Below, piece after piece: positions 16,061 to 25,640 of a stretch of DNA of 45,779 bases. The first letter of the stretch is position 1. Each line of letters begins with the position of its first letter. A model generated the notes under the pieces. It worked only from the letters and a program-made list of their open reading frames with translations. It did not search any database and had not been told where the DNA came from. Position numbers and translations under genes: made by a program. The DNA lies in assembly GCA_964426355.1 (NCBI GenBank), contig CAYRRA010000007.1:1-45779 (forward strand). Direction: 5' to 3'. This DNA is from JAJFTV01 sp964426355. GTDB taxonomy: Bacteria > Chloroflexota > Anaerolineae > Anaerolineales > Anaerolineaceae.

Positions 16061-19000
16061 TTGCCGCTTTGCAGCAGTTCCAGGAACCGCTCGACCACCT
16101 CTGGGTCAAGCTGCACTCCAGCCTGCTCTTTAAGATAAGCCAGCACCTTTTCTTGCGACCAGGCAGGGCGGTAGGGACGGTCTGAAAGCAGCGCATCCCA
16201 GATATCGATGGCGGCGAAGATACGTGCTGCCAGGGGGATTTGCATTCCACGCAGACCTTGCGGATACCCGCTGCCATCCCAGCGTTCATGATGTCCATAA
16301 GGAATGTCGATGGATCGGCGCAGGTAAGGAATGTTGATCAGCAGTTGATACGCCATGACAGGATGCTGCTTCATGATTTCCCATTCTTCATCGTTCAAGG
16401 GTCCAGGTTTGTGCAGGATGCTGTCTGGGATACCCATCTTGCCGATGTCGTGGAGCAAAGCGCCACGCCGGACGTGGATGAGCTCATCCTGGCTCATCCC
16501 CATCAAACGGGCAAGCTGCATGGTCAGATCGGTCACGCGACGGCTGTGCCCCTCGGTTTCGCGGTCACGCAGTTCCAACGCTTTTGCCCAACCTTCCAGC
16601 GTAGTGTCATACGCCAGCGACATTTCCATATTGGAACGCTGCAGGTCCTTGAAAAGTGTTGCATTGTCGATGGCGATGGCTGCCTGACCGGCTAACAGAT
16701 CGAGGAAGTTTTGCCATTCGGTGTCAGGCTCGAACTTGCTGCGGTGGAATAATTCCAGGACGCCTTTGACCACTCCTTTGGCGATCAGGGGGACGCAAAA
16801 GTAACTGATGAAACCTTCTTTTTCCCAGTCTGCAGGGGCATATTGCGTACAACCACCGCCTTCTCGAATATCCGTAATCTGAATGTTTTGCTGTTTCAAG
16901 ACAGCCTGCCCGGCGCAACCGGTGCCCACTCTGAGCGTTACTTGCGGCGCGTTAATGTGACCGTAAAACCCAATGCTGTCCGCCAGGATCAGCATCTGGG
17001 TTGCTTCCTCAAGTAAGAGAAGATCAGCAGCATCCACTCCGAGCTGGCTTTGCGCCTGTTGAAGCAGTATGCGCACCGTGGCATCCATTTCAGTATTGGC
17101 GGCAATGGCATGGTCGATGGTATGCAGAGCTTCCAGGTTGCGGAGCTGTCGTGAAATCAATTCTTGAGCTCGTTTTTGTTCCGTTATTTCGATGGCGATA
17201 GCACCCAGGAATTTGTTCCCTTCAGCATCGCTAAAGGGAAATTTAAACACCTGCCAGTAATTTTCACGGGTAATCGATGTAGAGGTGCTGGTCGTCACCA
17301 GCGGTTTTCCGCTTGTCAATACTTTTTGGTCGATCTCACGGATTCGCTCCGCCCTATCGGACCATAATTCAAAATCAGTTTTGCCTTTCCATGTGGAATC
17401 GGTGAATTTGTACTCTTGTTGATAGGTTTTATTGGTGAAAAGGTAATGCCCTTCCTCATCTTTGTAAAAAGCCAGGGCAGGCAGGGTATTCATAAAGGCA
17501 TGGAAACGCATCTCGCTGGAGCGCAAAGCAGCTTCTGCCTTTTTTCGCTCGGTCACATCTCGGACGATGGCAATGCTGCCTTGTGTTTCACCTGCCGCAT
17601 CACACACCGGTGATACGCGCACTTCACCGATAAAACGGCTGCCGTCCTCGCGCAGCAGGATATACTCCTGGCTTAGTAACCTGTTGTCATCTTTCACCGG
17701 TTGGTTGAGCGCATCCATGAACTGTTTGCTGTTTTCCGGCGCAACCAGCATCTCGATGTCCATATCAATGATTTCATCTGCGCTTTTGTAACCGTGCATT
17801 TCTACAAACTGTGGATTGCAGAAGGCGATTTTTGAATCCAGGTCGGTTAGAACGATTGCGTCAGGGGATGTTTCCAGAACCCTGCGGTAACGTTCTTCAC
17901 TTTCATACAATGCTTTTTCCGCATTCACTCTTTCTACGGTGTTAAGAAGCACCTCTGCCAGAATTTGCAGCAGTCCCATAACCACCTGTGACCAGCCTTG
18001 CTGCTCTTTCCTGTACTGGAAAGAAATCGCCCCAATGGTCACCCCCCCTGAAACCACCGGCAGCATGAGTTCGGCGAGCATCTCACGATCAAAAAGGTTC
18101 TTTTGCACCACCGCAGCTTCTAGTGGCAGGGCAGAAGCAGATGGAATCTGGATGGGATTGTTTTGGCTGATCTTTTCATACAGCCAGGGCAGGTTCTTAA
18201 GCCGGATCGTTTGTGCGCGTTTGTGCCTGTCTGATCCATCTTCTTTTTGCCAGGCATGGATGAGTGCGAGGAGAGGTCCTTCTTCATTGAAGCGCCAGAG
18301 GCTGACGCGGTCAGCATCCATTGCTACGCCGATGGTCTCCAACGCTTGCGCCAGACCGGGCTTGTAGTCATCCAGTTTGATGTTGACCATTTGAGCAGAA
18401 ATGGAGGCTACCAGGCTTTCAAACTCCAGCCGCTGGCGGGTTTCTTCTTCCGCCAGGACGCGGTCATGCACATCCCGACCCGCCGATTGGATTTCAATCA
18501 GCTTATCGTTTGTGTCAAAAATCCCGCGGTTGTACCATTCCCGCCAGCGCCGGGTGCCATTGGGCAGTAAACCATGATTGATGCCTCCCCATGTTGGCGA
18601 GGCTGGCGTGGCGTTGGCAATACTGGTTTTCATTCTCAGTTGCGCTTCATAGTCTACGTGGTCAAAGACGTTGCTGCGCATGATCTCGGCTTCACTCAAC
18701 CCCAGGTAGCGGCAAAATGCCTGGTTGACAAAGGAATATGTGCCGTCGGGTTTCCAGCGCACAATCATCTCGGTTTGGTCCTGGACAATTGCACGGAAAC
18801 GAGCCTCGCTTTGTTGCAATAATTCGGTGATATGCACCCGCTCAGTGATATCCGGCATCACTACGATCCCGGCGACGATTTTACCATTTGCATCCCGCAC
18901 TGGAGCTGCCTGGGTTAATAGAACCCGGTCTTCGCCATCGCTGTTACGGATAATGAGTTCTTTGTTGGCTGTGATTTCCCCGTTGAGAATAGCACGGGTA

Positions 19001-20727
19001 AGCGGCAGTTCTTCGTTCTTATACAACCTGCCATCTTTGTGATAGCACTGCCAGTTTTCCGCATGTTGTTGAAATGGGATGTCCTTTAAGGGGACACTTG
19101 TGTCGCCACGCATTGCCAGGGCGGCTTTATTGGCAATGCGGATGTTCACATCTGGTGCATCGGCGACCACGATGCCCGCTGGAGAATTCTCAATGGCTGC
19201 TTCCAGGAGCGCCTGGGTCAACTGTAGTTCATCTTCCATCTGGCGCCGGCGCATTGCGTTTGCCACAATTTCTCCCACTACCTTGAGCAAACGGATGGTT
19301 TCATCCTGCCATTCGCGTTCTTCTCGAACCATGTGCAGCCCTATCCACCCCAGGGTGGATTGATGATAACCAAAAGGCACCCCTAATGAGGATTGTACCC
19401 CTGCTAATGCATAAGCCTCTTTGACTGTGGCAGCTTCTTCAGACAAAGTATCTATTCGATGTGCGTTGACAACCAATCCTGCCTGGAGCCTGCCGATGAT
19501 GTAATTCTTCCCTTTCTCATCTAACTTGCTGAAATATGTGGGAGACGGCTCGATGTTTTTGGCGCACCATTGGTGTAGCAAATGCATATCGCCATCCTGA
19601 AGCAGCCAGACCTGGCAGCGGTCTACTGCCAAAAAACTTCCTAACTGTTCAACGACAAACTGCAATTCGCGTTCAAGTTCTTCAGTGGGCAGCGAGATGA
19701 AATTGGTGGAGATAGACGTAACCAGTTTTTCAAACTGGCTGTAAAAATGGATTCGTTCCTCGGTTTTTTTACGCGCTGTGATATCTTGTAAACTGCTTTC
19801 GTAATAAATGGATTGGTCGTGTGAATTACGAAAGAGACGCGATGCCAGTTCGATCCAGATGATTTCTCCATCTGCACGCCTGGCGCGAAATTCAAAACGG
19901 TCAACCCAGCCTGTTTTCTCAATCATCATTCGCCATGTGGTGCGGTCATTGGCGTGCAGGTAGAAATCTTTAATATTGCGCTTTTTGAGTGCTTCAATAC
20001 TATCCACTGCCAATATCTCGGCAGAGCGCTGGTTTGTATCCAGTATTTCTCCGTCAGGGGTGGTGCGCATGATCCCCTGGGGTGCGTTGTGGTAAAACTT
20101 GCGGTATATTTCCTGGCTTGCGATGAGCTCAGAGGTGCGGCTTTCGAGCGCCTGGCTGATTTGCCTGGAGCGCTGTTCTACCATGTAAATGATCAGGATT
20201 GAGACAAAGGAAATAGAGACTTGCATGAAGTAGTAGAGATATGCCGGTTCAATCAACAGTTTCCCGGTAGGTGTATCCCAGCCGTGTAAAATGAGCATAA
20301 CCAGTCCGGCAATGCCTCCTATCGAGGCGAACAAAATTCCATACCGGTAACCGAGCATCATGCCACTGAACATCACAATCGCGATTAAACCGAAAAACCC
20401 TGGTGAAGCCACACCGCTGCTGATGATGGAACTGGTAAGAAAAATGACAAATATCCCCCAGGAAATCAATTTTACGGTGAGACGAACAATTCCTCGTCTC
20501 AATAACAAATAGCCGATACCAATGAGAATGTAAACGGGGGCAAAGAACACTAGAATGAGGTTTGTGTGTGTTTGTGGTTCAAATATGAGCAGGAAAATAA
20601 ACCCCACTGACACCGCGAAGAAACCGACCAATAATGTGGAATGCAAAAAGCGAACGTTAAACGAATGCATCTCTTCCTGCTCACTATAAGAGGAAAAGAC
20701 GAGCAGGTCTTTTATTTTTTTAAACAT
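16054..20727 (-). CDS. Membrane sensor with multiple PAS/GAF domains and C-terminal HD-GYP c-di-GMP phosphodiesterase
   Basis: Very large signalling protein of 1557 residues. Six or so TM helices at about 25-205 form an integral sensor module. Then in order, boundaries approximate: PAS (210-330), GAF (340-500), PAS (510-640), PAS (645-770), GAF (780-930), PAS (940-1060), PAS (1065-1190), GAF (1200-1350) and HD-GYP (1370-1557). The HD-GYP motifs are complete: HDIGKMGIPD holds the metal-binding HD, then HHERWDGSGYP, then the IDIWDAL helix. It should therefore hydrolyse cyclic di-GMP, adjusting its level to redox, light or small-molecule inputs sensed by the PAS/GAF domains. There is no GGDEF or histidine-kinase domain. 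GGTGGAG lies just before the ATG. It is monocistronic, divergent from surE. Confidence 0.93.
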   Translation of the reverse strand: MFKKIKDLLVFSSYSEQEEMHSFNVRFLHSTLLVGFFAVSVGFIFLLIFEPQTHTNLILVFFAPVYILIGIGYLLLRRGIVRLTVKLISWGIFVIFLTSSIISSGVASPGFFGLIAIVMFSGMMLGYRYGILFASIGGIAGLVMLILHGWDTPTGKLLIEPAYLYYFMQVSISFVSILIIYMVEQRSRQISQALESRTSELIASQEIYRKFYHNAPQGIMRTTPDGEILDTNQRSAEILAVDSIEALKKRNIKDFYLHANDRTTWRMMIEKTGWVDRFEFRARRADGEIIWIELASRLFRNSHDQSIYYESSLQDITARKKTEERIHFYSQFEKLVTSISTNFISLPTEELERELQFVVEQLGSFLAVDRCQVWLLQDGDMHLLHQWCAKNIEPSPTYFSKLDEKGKNYIIGRLQAGLVVNAHRIDTLSEEAATVKEAYALAGVQSSLGVPFGYHQSTLGWIGLHMVREEREWQDETIRLLKVVGEIVANAMRRRQMEDELQLTQALLEAAIENSPAGIVVADAPDVNIRIANKAALAMRGDTSVPLKDIPFQQHAENWQCYHKDGRLYKNEELPLTRAILNGEITANKELIIRNSDGEDRVLLTQAAPVRDANGKIVAGIVVMPDITERVHITELLQQSEARFRAIVQDQTEMIVRWKPDGTYSFVNQAFCRYLGLSEAEIMRSNVFDHVDYEAQLRMKTSIANATPASPTWGGINHGLLPNGTRRWREWYNRGIFDTNDKLIEIQSAGRDVHDRVLAEEETRQRLEFESLVASISAQMVNIKLDDYKPGLAQALETIGVAMDADRVSLWRFNEEGPLLALIHAWQKEDGSDRHKRAQTIRLKNLPWLYEKISQNNPIQIPSASALPLEAAVVQKNLFDREMLAELMLPVVSGGVTIGAISFQYRKEQQGWSQVVMGLLQILAEVLLNTVERVNAEKALYESEERYRRVLETSPDAIVLTDLDSKIAFCNPQFVEMHGYKSADEIIDMDIEMLVAPENSKQFMDALNQPVKDDNRLLSQEYILLREDGSRFIGEVRVSPVCDAAGETQGSIAIVRDVTERKKAEAALRSSEMRFHAFMNTLPALAFYKDEEGHYLFTNKTYQQEYKFTDSTWKGKTDFELWSDRAERIREIDQKVLTSGKPLVTTSTSTSITRENYWQVFKFPFSDAEGNKFLGAIAIEITEQKRAQELISRQLRNLEALHTIDHAIAANTEMDATVRILLQQAQSQLGVDAADLLLLEEATQMLILADSIGFYGHINAPQVTLRVGTGCAGQAVLKQQNIQITDIREGGGCTQYAPADWEKEGFISYFCVPLIAKGVVKGVLELFHRSKFEPDTEWQNFLDLLAGQAAIAIDNATLFKDLQRSNMEMSLAYDTTLEGWAKALELRDRETEGHSRRVTDLTMQLARLMGMSQDELIHVRRGALLHDIGKMGIPDSILHKPGPLNDEEWEIMKQHPVMAYQLLINIPYLRRSIDIPYGHHERWDGSGYPQGLRGMQIPLAARIFAAIDIWDALLSDRPYRPAWSQEKVLAYLKEQAGVQLDPEVVERFLELLQSGNY

Positions 20728-20891
20728 TACTCCACCAATACAATCAATTAATACCAGAAAAACTGATAAGAAATCTAAAAAAATTATAATGGAAAACCAG
20801 CGGCTTCATGCATAAATTTACCATGAATTGCGCCTTACAGTATTATGATCGACAGAAATTGACGAAGCTTGATTCCGGTTTGATTTGTTGC

Positions 20892-20920
20892 TTATCATTT
20901 GCGCCATTATCAGTTAAAAT
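20892..20920 (+). promoter_or_regulatory. surE promoter, leaderless type
   Basis: TTATCA, 17 bp, TAAAAT. The -10 ends seven bases before the ATG at 20928, so transcription should begin at or next to the start codon; no ribosome site is present. Confidence 0.5.
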
Positions 20921-20927
20921 CCTCTTC

Positions 20928-21740
20928 ATGAAGAATGATAATCGTTACCAAATTTTACTTACCAATGACGATGGTATTCAATCCCCTGGGCTATGGGCAG
21001 CTGCAAAAGCGCTCTCCCAGTTGGGATTTGTCACTGTCGCAGCGCCGCGTGAGCAGTCCTCCGGTACCGGACGCAGCATCCCGGTTACATCGGATGGGCG
21101 CATCACCCCCACCCTTCTTGAAATTGGCGAACAGGAATGGACCACCTATGCCATTGGGGGCACACCTGCCCAGGCTGTCATGCATGCCATCATGGAAATA
21201 ATGCCGCGCCGTCCCGACCTGATTGTTTCAGGGATTAATTACGGGGAAAACCTGGGGCACAGCATCACGTTATCCGGCACAGTTGGCGCTGCATTGGAAG
21301 GCGCTGCTTTTGATATCCCGTCTATTGCAATTTCACAGCAGCTTGGCGATGAGGATTACCTGGGTTATTCCCGCACGGTTGATTTTTCTGCTGCGGCATA
21401 TTTTGCCCAATTCTTTGGGGATATTTTGCTCAACCGCAAGATGCCGGAAGATGTTGATTTGTTAAAGATTGATGTGCCACGCAATGCAACGCCTCAAACA
21501 CCCTGGCGAATCACCCGCCTGGCGCGCACGCGCTACTATGCGCCCGAAGTAAAACGCAACGGTTCTTGGGATGAACCGGGTTATATCGGCGGAAGCCTGG
21601 GCGCACGCCCGGAAGAGGTTGAACCGGGTACCGATGTGTACACATTGATTGGTGATGGGATAGTATCTGTTACCCCGCTTAGCATCGATATGACTTCGCG
21701 CATCGACCTGCAATGGCTGGATGGTGAATTGAGAAAATAG
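20928..21740 (+). CDS. surE: 5'/3'-nucleotidase SurE
   Basis: Nucleoside-5'-monophosphate phosphohydrolase, metal dependent and cytosolic, 270 residues (normal length). The start MKNDNRYQILLTNDDG places the signature ILLTNDDG with metal-binding Asp-Asp at the N-terminus. The Ser/Thr-rich loop (APREQSSGTGRSI) and the SGINYGENLG motif with GTVGAALEG follow as in all SurE proteins. Forty extra in-frame codons upstream contain the promoter and no ribosome site, so they are excluded. It is a single gene, divergent from the HD-GYP sensor. The protein is linked to stationary-phase survival and nucleotide clean-up in other bacteria. Confidence 0.95.
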   Translation: MKNDNRYQILLTNDDGIQSPGLWAAAKALSQLGFVTVAAPREQSSGTGRSIPVTSDGRITPTLLEIGEQEWTTYAIGGTPAQAVMHAIMEIMPRRPDLIVSGINYGENLGHSITLSGTVGAALEGAAFDIPSIAISQQLGDEDYLGYSRTVDFSAAAYFAQFFGDILLNRKMPEDVDLLKIDVPRNATPQTPWRITRLARTRYYAPEVKRNGSWDEPGYIGGSLGARPEEVEPGTDVYTLIGDGIVSVTPLSIDMTSRIDLQWLDGELRK

Positions 21741-21777
21741 AGTTGGGGCGATAGCGGAGAGTTGAGAAAAGAGAGTT
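21728..21777. repeat. Short direct repeat at the 3' end of surE
   Basis: TTGAGAAAATAGAGTTG is followed about 33 bp later by TTGAGAAAAGAGAGTTG (one mismatch). The first copy spans the surE stop codon. Confidence 0.5.
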
Positions 21778-21872
21778 GTTGGTGCATTGATCTGTGACTG
21801 GTAAACAGTGACTGAGTGATGCGTAACTTGTGATGGGTGAGTGGTTTGCTCTGAGAGTCTGGTAATCTGCAA

Positions 21873-21939
21873 GCCCCAGCGGGGCGCTATTTCGCAGCCG
21901 TGGGATTCATCCCTCGGCGGAGGGAACCTCATAGGTCCC
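21873..21939. repeat. REP-like hairpin array
   Basis: Three GC-rich inverted repeats in 67 bp: GCCCC-agc-GGGGC (21873-21885), CCCTC-ggcg-GAGGG (21911-21924) and GGGaACCT-cat-AGGTCCC (21922-21939). It lies between surE and the YchF terminator. The form resembles dispersed REP/BIME-type palindromes; copy number elsewhere cannot be seen from one window. Confidence 0.4.
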
Positions 21940-21948
21940 CGGCGTATG

Positions 21949-21981
21949 AAAAAAAACGAGGCTGTCTATAAAGGCAGCCTC
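21949..21981 (-). terminator. Rho-independent terminator of the ychF-type gene
   Basis: On the minus strand GAGGCTG, a 10-nt loop, CAGCCTC, then G and a run of eight T with one intervening base. It lies 21 bp after the stop codon at 22003. Confidence 0.8.
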
Positions 21982-22002
21982 TGTTCAATCGTTTTATTTG
22001 CA

Positions 22003-23073
22003 TCAAATATTGAAACGAATGGTGAGTAAATCGCCGTCCTGGACGATGTATGTCTTGCCTTCCAGCCGCAGCCTTCCTTTGGCGCGCACCTCTGCAACAC
22101 TGCCGTATGTCATCAAATCGTCGTAAGACATTACCTCGGCGCGGATAAAGCCTTTTTCCAGGTCGCTGTGGATTTCTCCGGCAGCCTCAACTGCTGTTGC
22201 GCCGCGCCGCACCGTCCAGGCGCGCACCTCGTCCGGACCATAGGTAAAAAACGGCTGCTGACCCAGCAGGTCGTAGGATAAACGAATCAAGCGGTGTAAT
22301 GCCGGCTCTTCGATGTGGTACTCTTCCATGAAAAGCGCCATCTCTTCCGGGGGAAGCTGACCGATCTCCATTTCTAGTTTGCCTTGCAGTGCGATGACAT
22401 GGCTGTCTTTGTGATTGTAGGGTACTTGTGGCGCGTCCTGCCCTTCACCCAGGTTGAGCACCACCAGCACCGGTTTGAGTGTTAGCAGTCCAAAACCAGA
22501 AAGCACCTTGAGTTCTTCATCTGAAAGTTCAATCTCTCGCAGCAAGGTTTCCTGTTCAAGTGTCTCCTTCAACCGATTGAACAATGTAATCTCTTTTTGC
22601 ACAATGGCTTTATCTCGTCCGCCGCCTTTACGCAGTTCGTCCGTCAGTCGTTCCAGTTTGCGTTCCACGGCGATGAGATCGTTCAGCAGAAAATCGGTAT
22701 CCATCGTTTGCAGGTCTCGCAGAGGGTCCACGCTGCCTGCAGGATGCGCTACTGTTTCGTCCTCGAAACAACGCAGTACATGGATAAACCCGGTCATGCG
22801 GTTCAACTGATTGAGCAGCGGTCCGGAAAGCCCGCTCTGCCCTGTGCTGCCATCCAGACCGGGGATGTCCGCATAAGTGACCTTGGCATAGGTGGTCTTG
22901 CGCGGAGAAAACATGGCAACCAACCGGTCAATGCGCGGGTCAGGTACATCCACTACGGCAGTGTGTACCTCCATTTTTCCGCTTTGCAAACCGGTGGGTA
23001 GCGAACTGCGCGTGAGCGCATTAAAGACCGTTGTTTTGCCCGATTGGGGCAGTCCAATAATTCCAAGCTGCAT
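22003..23073 (-). CDS. YchF/OLA1-type P-loop ATPase with C-terminal TGS domain
   Basis: Obg-related P-loop NTPase of 356 residues, close to YchF length (363). G1 motif GLPQSGKTT at about 7-15; G3 DIPGLDG; G4 is VLNLGE, the NxxE form that makes YchF proteins prefer ATP over GTP. A coiled-coil insert (LIAVERKLERLTDELRKGG) follows G3. A TGS-like C-terminus ends in GKTYIVQDGDLLTIRFNI. Canonical YchF has GLPNVGKST in G1, so this is probably a divergent paralogue; hence no symbol is given. YchF binds ribosomes and influences stress translation. The start MQLGIIG at ATG 23073 is preferred over a TTG four codons upstream. Confidence 0.85.
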   Translation of the reverse strand: MQLGIIGLPQSGKTTVFNALTRSSLPTGLQSGKMEVHTAVVDVPDPRIDRLVAMFSPRKTTYAKVTYADIPGLDGSTGQSGLSGPLLNQLNRMTGFIHVLRCFEDETVAHPAGSVDPLRDLQTMDTDFLLNDLIAVERKLERLTDELRKGGGRDKAIVQKEITLFNRLKETLEQETLLREIELSDEELKVLSGFGLLTLKPVLVVLNLGEGQDAPQVPYNHKDSHVIALQGKLEMEIGQLPPEEMALFMEEYHIEEPALHRLIRLSYDLLGQQPFFTYGPDEVRAWTVRRGATAVEAAGEIHSDLEKGFIRAEVMSYDDLMTYGSVAEVRAKGRLRLEGKTYIVQDGDLLTIRFNI

Positions 23074-23359
23074 TTCAAACACCAACAGGTAAATTTTTCA
23101 AACCGGCGTATTATAACGCGTTTTTACCCTCTGTGCGTTATGCTGGGGGATTGTATAAAGTTTACCTGCCAGGTTTTATTGATACAAAGCAGGTTATCTG
23201 TTTTATTGACGAAATAGTAACCCGTTAACACCAATTTTTTAAATGATGATTTGTATTTAAGCAAACAGGTATAAAATATGGGTCAGGTTTCAGGTATTGT
23301 TGCGTGACTCATTCATCAATCCTGCAATTGGAAAAATTTCACTGACACAGGAAGTATTT

Positions 23360-25126
23360 ATGAATAAAAAATCTGGCATTGCATTGATTTTCTTTTTTTG
23401 TGGATTGGCATTGTTGATTACATCCTGCGGTGTGAAAGAGGGCACTGAAACACCCTCAGCCAACCCGCCCGCCGATGTGCAGCAGCCAACAGAAGCGTCC
23501 GCAGAACTAGCGTCCATTTTGGGCATCATCAGCGGCGTGGTGGGGCTGCAAGCTCCTCCCACTCCTCCGATGATCCTTTATGCAGTTGATCCCATCAGCG
23601 GCGAATGGTACGCTACAGAAACATCCCAGGCAGAGGGTGAAGCCGCATATCAGTTGGAAGTTGCACCGGGGAGTTACCAGGTTTTTGCCTTTGCAGAAAG
23701 CGGCGCGTATGTGGGTTATTCTGTGAACGGGATGGAGTTATCTGCGGTCGCTGTGATGGCAGGTCAGACCGTGACGGATATCAACCTCTATCCGCCCGGT
23801 CAATCAGAATGCGGGAACCTGTTCAGTGTGCCCGCATCGCCTGATGGTCGTTTTGAAGCTACATCGGATATGTGCATCTTGCCCGAAAACTTCACGCCCC
23901 TGGATGAGGCTGAATGCAGCCAAATTGCCGATGAGCTGTCCATGCAGTATGGTCTTGCTGCGGAAACCAGCCAGGCATCATACACTGACCCGATTACCCA
24001 GTTGACCGGCACGAGTTGCCTGATTGTTTTAGAAGGCAGTGCAGTTCAATTTGAGAACCTGGCGAACGTGCACACAACGATTACACAGGTCTTAAACCGC
24101 TTAACATTCATAGAAGACACCGCACTTGGGCAGGGGGATGGTCCTACCGGTTTTATGATAGGTTTCAGACAGGGCAACAAGACCTGCCGTGTTTTAGCGG
24201 AGTGGGTTCCTGCTGAAGATGCAAACTGCCCAACCGACCAACCGATTACAGCCTGTGATCTTACACCGGAACAGATGTTATACACACTCACATTGAATTG
24301 CGTGGAAGAGCCGCTGGATTCGGTTGCACTGCCAAAAACCGAACCTGAGCGGATTAAATTTGCTGCCGGTGCCACCTCTGCCCGGATTGAGAAGACATTG
24401 TCCGCCGGGGAACTGCAACCGTATGTTCTCGGCATCATGGCAGGGCAGCAGCTCAGTGTGTTTCTTGCGCCAGCCGGTACAGCTGCCCTGAAAATCTGGG
24501 GAGTCGATGGGGCAATGCTGGTCACCGCCGATGTCGGTTATTCAAGCTGGGTCGGAACGGTTCCCTTATCACAGGATTATTATATCGATGTCATTTCACT
24601 GAGTTCTGAAACCGTGAACTATGCGATGGAGGTGACCATCCCGGCGGTTGCACAAGCCTTTCCCGAAATTCAGCCTTTTGAAACGGATATGATGCAGAGA
24701 CTTGCTGCAAGCGGTGTGCCGCTTATTCTGCCGCCAAATTTCACCGCTGAGGCTGGTTTGCCGGGGATTTTCCCCTATATTCTTTCGATCAACCCTGGTG
24801 AATTTGAGATCAGCCTGGATTATGGCACGGACTGCCAGGGAGGGGGAGCCTGCCATTTTGGCGTGATCGCGGCTTATCCTGCCAGTGGTTCCATTCCGGC
24901 AGGGAGTGAGAATTATCCCTTTGACCTTTCGATAGCGCGTCGAATCAGCCTGGCAAAGGGTATAACAGGGTATTTTACCGATTACACATGCGGTGCAAAC
25001 TGCGGCGATGCGTTAATCTATTGGGTTTACCAGGGTTATGAATATGTGATTGGGTTGAAGGCAGGGACACAGGAGAAACTGATTGCATTGGTGAATGTAG
25101 CCATCGAAAATTCTATTCCGGATTAA
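23360..25126 (+). CDS. Lipoprotein with carboxypeptidase-regulatory-like and pre-peptidase-like domains
   Basis: Secreted lipoprotein of 588 residues. AGGAAG six bases before ATG 23360 fixes the start. The signal MNKKSGIALIFFFCGLALLI ends TSC with lipidated Cys. A Pro-rich linker is followed by a small beta domain (about 60-150) whose LEVAPGSYQVFAFAESGAYVG resembles carboxypeptidase regulatory folds. A Cys-rich middle region has at least eight Cys. A domain at about 365-450 (LQPYVLGIMAGQQLSVFLAP, LKIWGVDGAML, SQDYYIDVIS) resembles pre-peptidase C-terminal or inhibitor-of-g-type-lysozyme-like domains in Chloroflexota surface proteins. No catalytic site is visible. It stands alone upstream of tRNA-Leu. 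Confidence 0.8.
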   Translation: MNKKSGIALIFFFCGLALLITSCGVKEGTETPSANPPADVQQPTEASAELASILGIISGVVGLQAPPTPPMILYAVDPISGEWYATETSQAEGEAAYQLEVAPGSYQVFAFAESGAYVGYSVNGMELSAVAVMAGQTVTDINLYPPGQSECGNLFSVPASPDGRFEATSDMCILPENFTPLDEAECSQIADELSMQYGLAAETSQASYTDPITQLTGTSCLIVLEGSAVQFENLANVHTTITQVLNRLTFIEDTALGQGDGPTGFMIGFRQGNKTCRVLAEWVPAEDANCPTDQPITACDLTPEQMLYTLTLNCVEEPLDSVALPKTEPERIKFAAGATSARIEKTLSAGELQPYVLGIMAGQQLSVFLAPAGTAALKIWGVDGAMLVTADVGYSSWVGTVPLSQDYYIDVISLSSETVNYAMEVTIPAVAQAFPEIQPFETDMMQRLAASGVPLILPPNFTAEAGLPGIFPYILSINPGEFEISLDYGTDCQGGGACHFGVIAAYPASGSIPAGSENYPFDLSIARRISLAKGITGYFTDYTCGANCGDALIYWVYQGYEYVIGLKAGTQEKLIALVNVAIENSIPD

Positions 25127-25263
25127 AGTTCATGTTGGGTCTGGAGGGGTGATGATTGAGAGTGGATGCCATTTGCCCCTCTATGTTTCACCGTATGCCT
25201 GGTCTTTGCCGTTAGCGATAGAAATTGTCATTCCAAAAGCAAAGGAATAAAGAAAATCCAACC

Positions 25264-25292
25264 TTGACCCGCGCACACTAATTGGATATACT
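25264..25292 (+). promoter_or_regulatory. Promoter of tRNA-Leu
   Basis: TTGACC, 17 bp, TATACT; the -10 ends 11 bases before the mature tRNA 5' end, a near-consensus housekeeping promoter. Confidence 0.75.
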
Positions 25293-25303
25293 TGGGCTAA
25301 TCA

Positions 25304-25385
25304 GCCGGAGTGGCGGAATTGGCAGACGCGCACGACTCAAAATCGTGTACCTTCGGGTATGTGGGTTCGATTCCCACCTTCGGCA
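25304..25385 (+). tRNA. tRNA-Leu (anticodon CAA)
   Basis: 82-nt class II tRNA. Acceptor GCCGGAG pairs with CTTCGGC and the discriminator is A. The D arm contains the AATTGGCAGA loop. Anticodon stem CACGA/TCGTG encloses CTCAAAA, giving anticodon CAA (reads UUG). The long variable arm TACC-TTC-GGGTA and T arm GTGGG-TTCGATT-CCCAC are intact. The 3' CCA is not encoded and must be added enzymatically. Confidence 0.97.
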
Positions 25386-25410
25386 TTCTCCTATGAGTTT
25401 TTCTCTCAAA

Positions 25411-25440
25411 AGAAACTGCTTAATCGCAGTTTCTATTTTT
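25411..25440 (+). terminator. Terminator after tRNA-Leu
   Basis: AGAAACTGC, 6-nt loop, GCAGTTTCT (9-bp perfect stem), then ATTTTT. Confidence 0.85.
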
Positions 25441-25640
25441 AACCCGGAATTTATTCGCCTTTTCTGAAAACCATTTAGAATAATCATACAGACTCTCGAA
25501 AAATTCATCAAACACCTTTCACAAATTGGGTAGTTTGGTAATAATAATATAAGCGTCTGGCAAATCAACCCATTCTCAAGCGAAAAGCAATCTGGCTAAC
25601 GGATGAATGGGTTTATCTGTATCTATCAATAGAGGTTATG

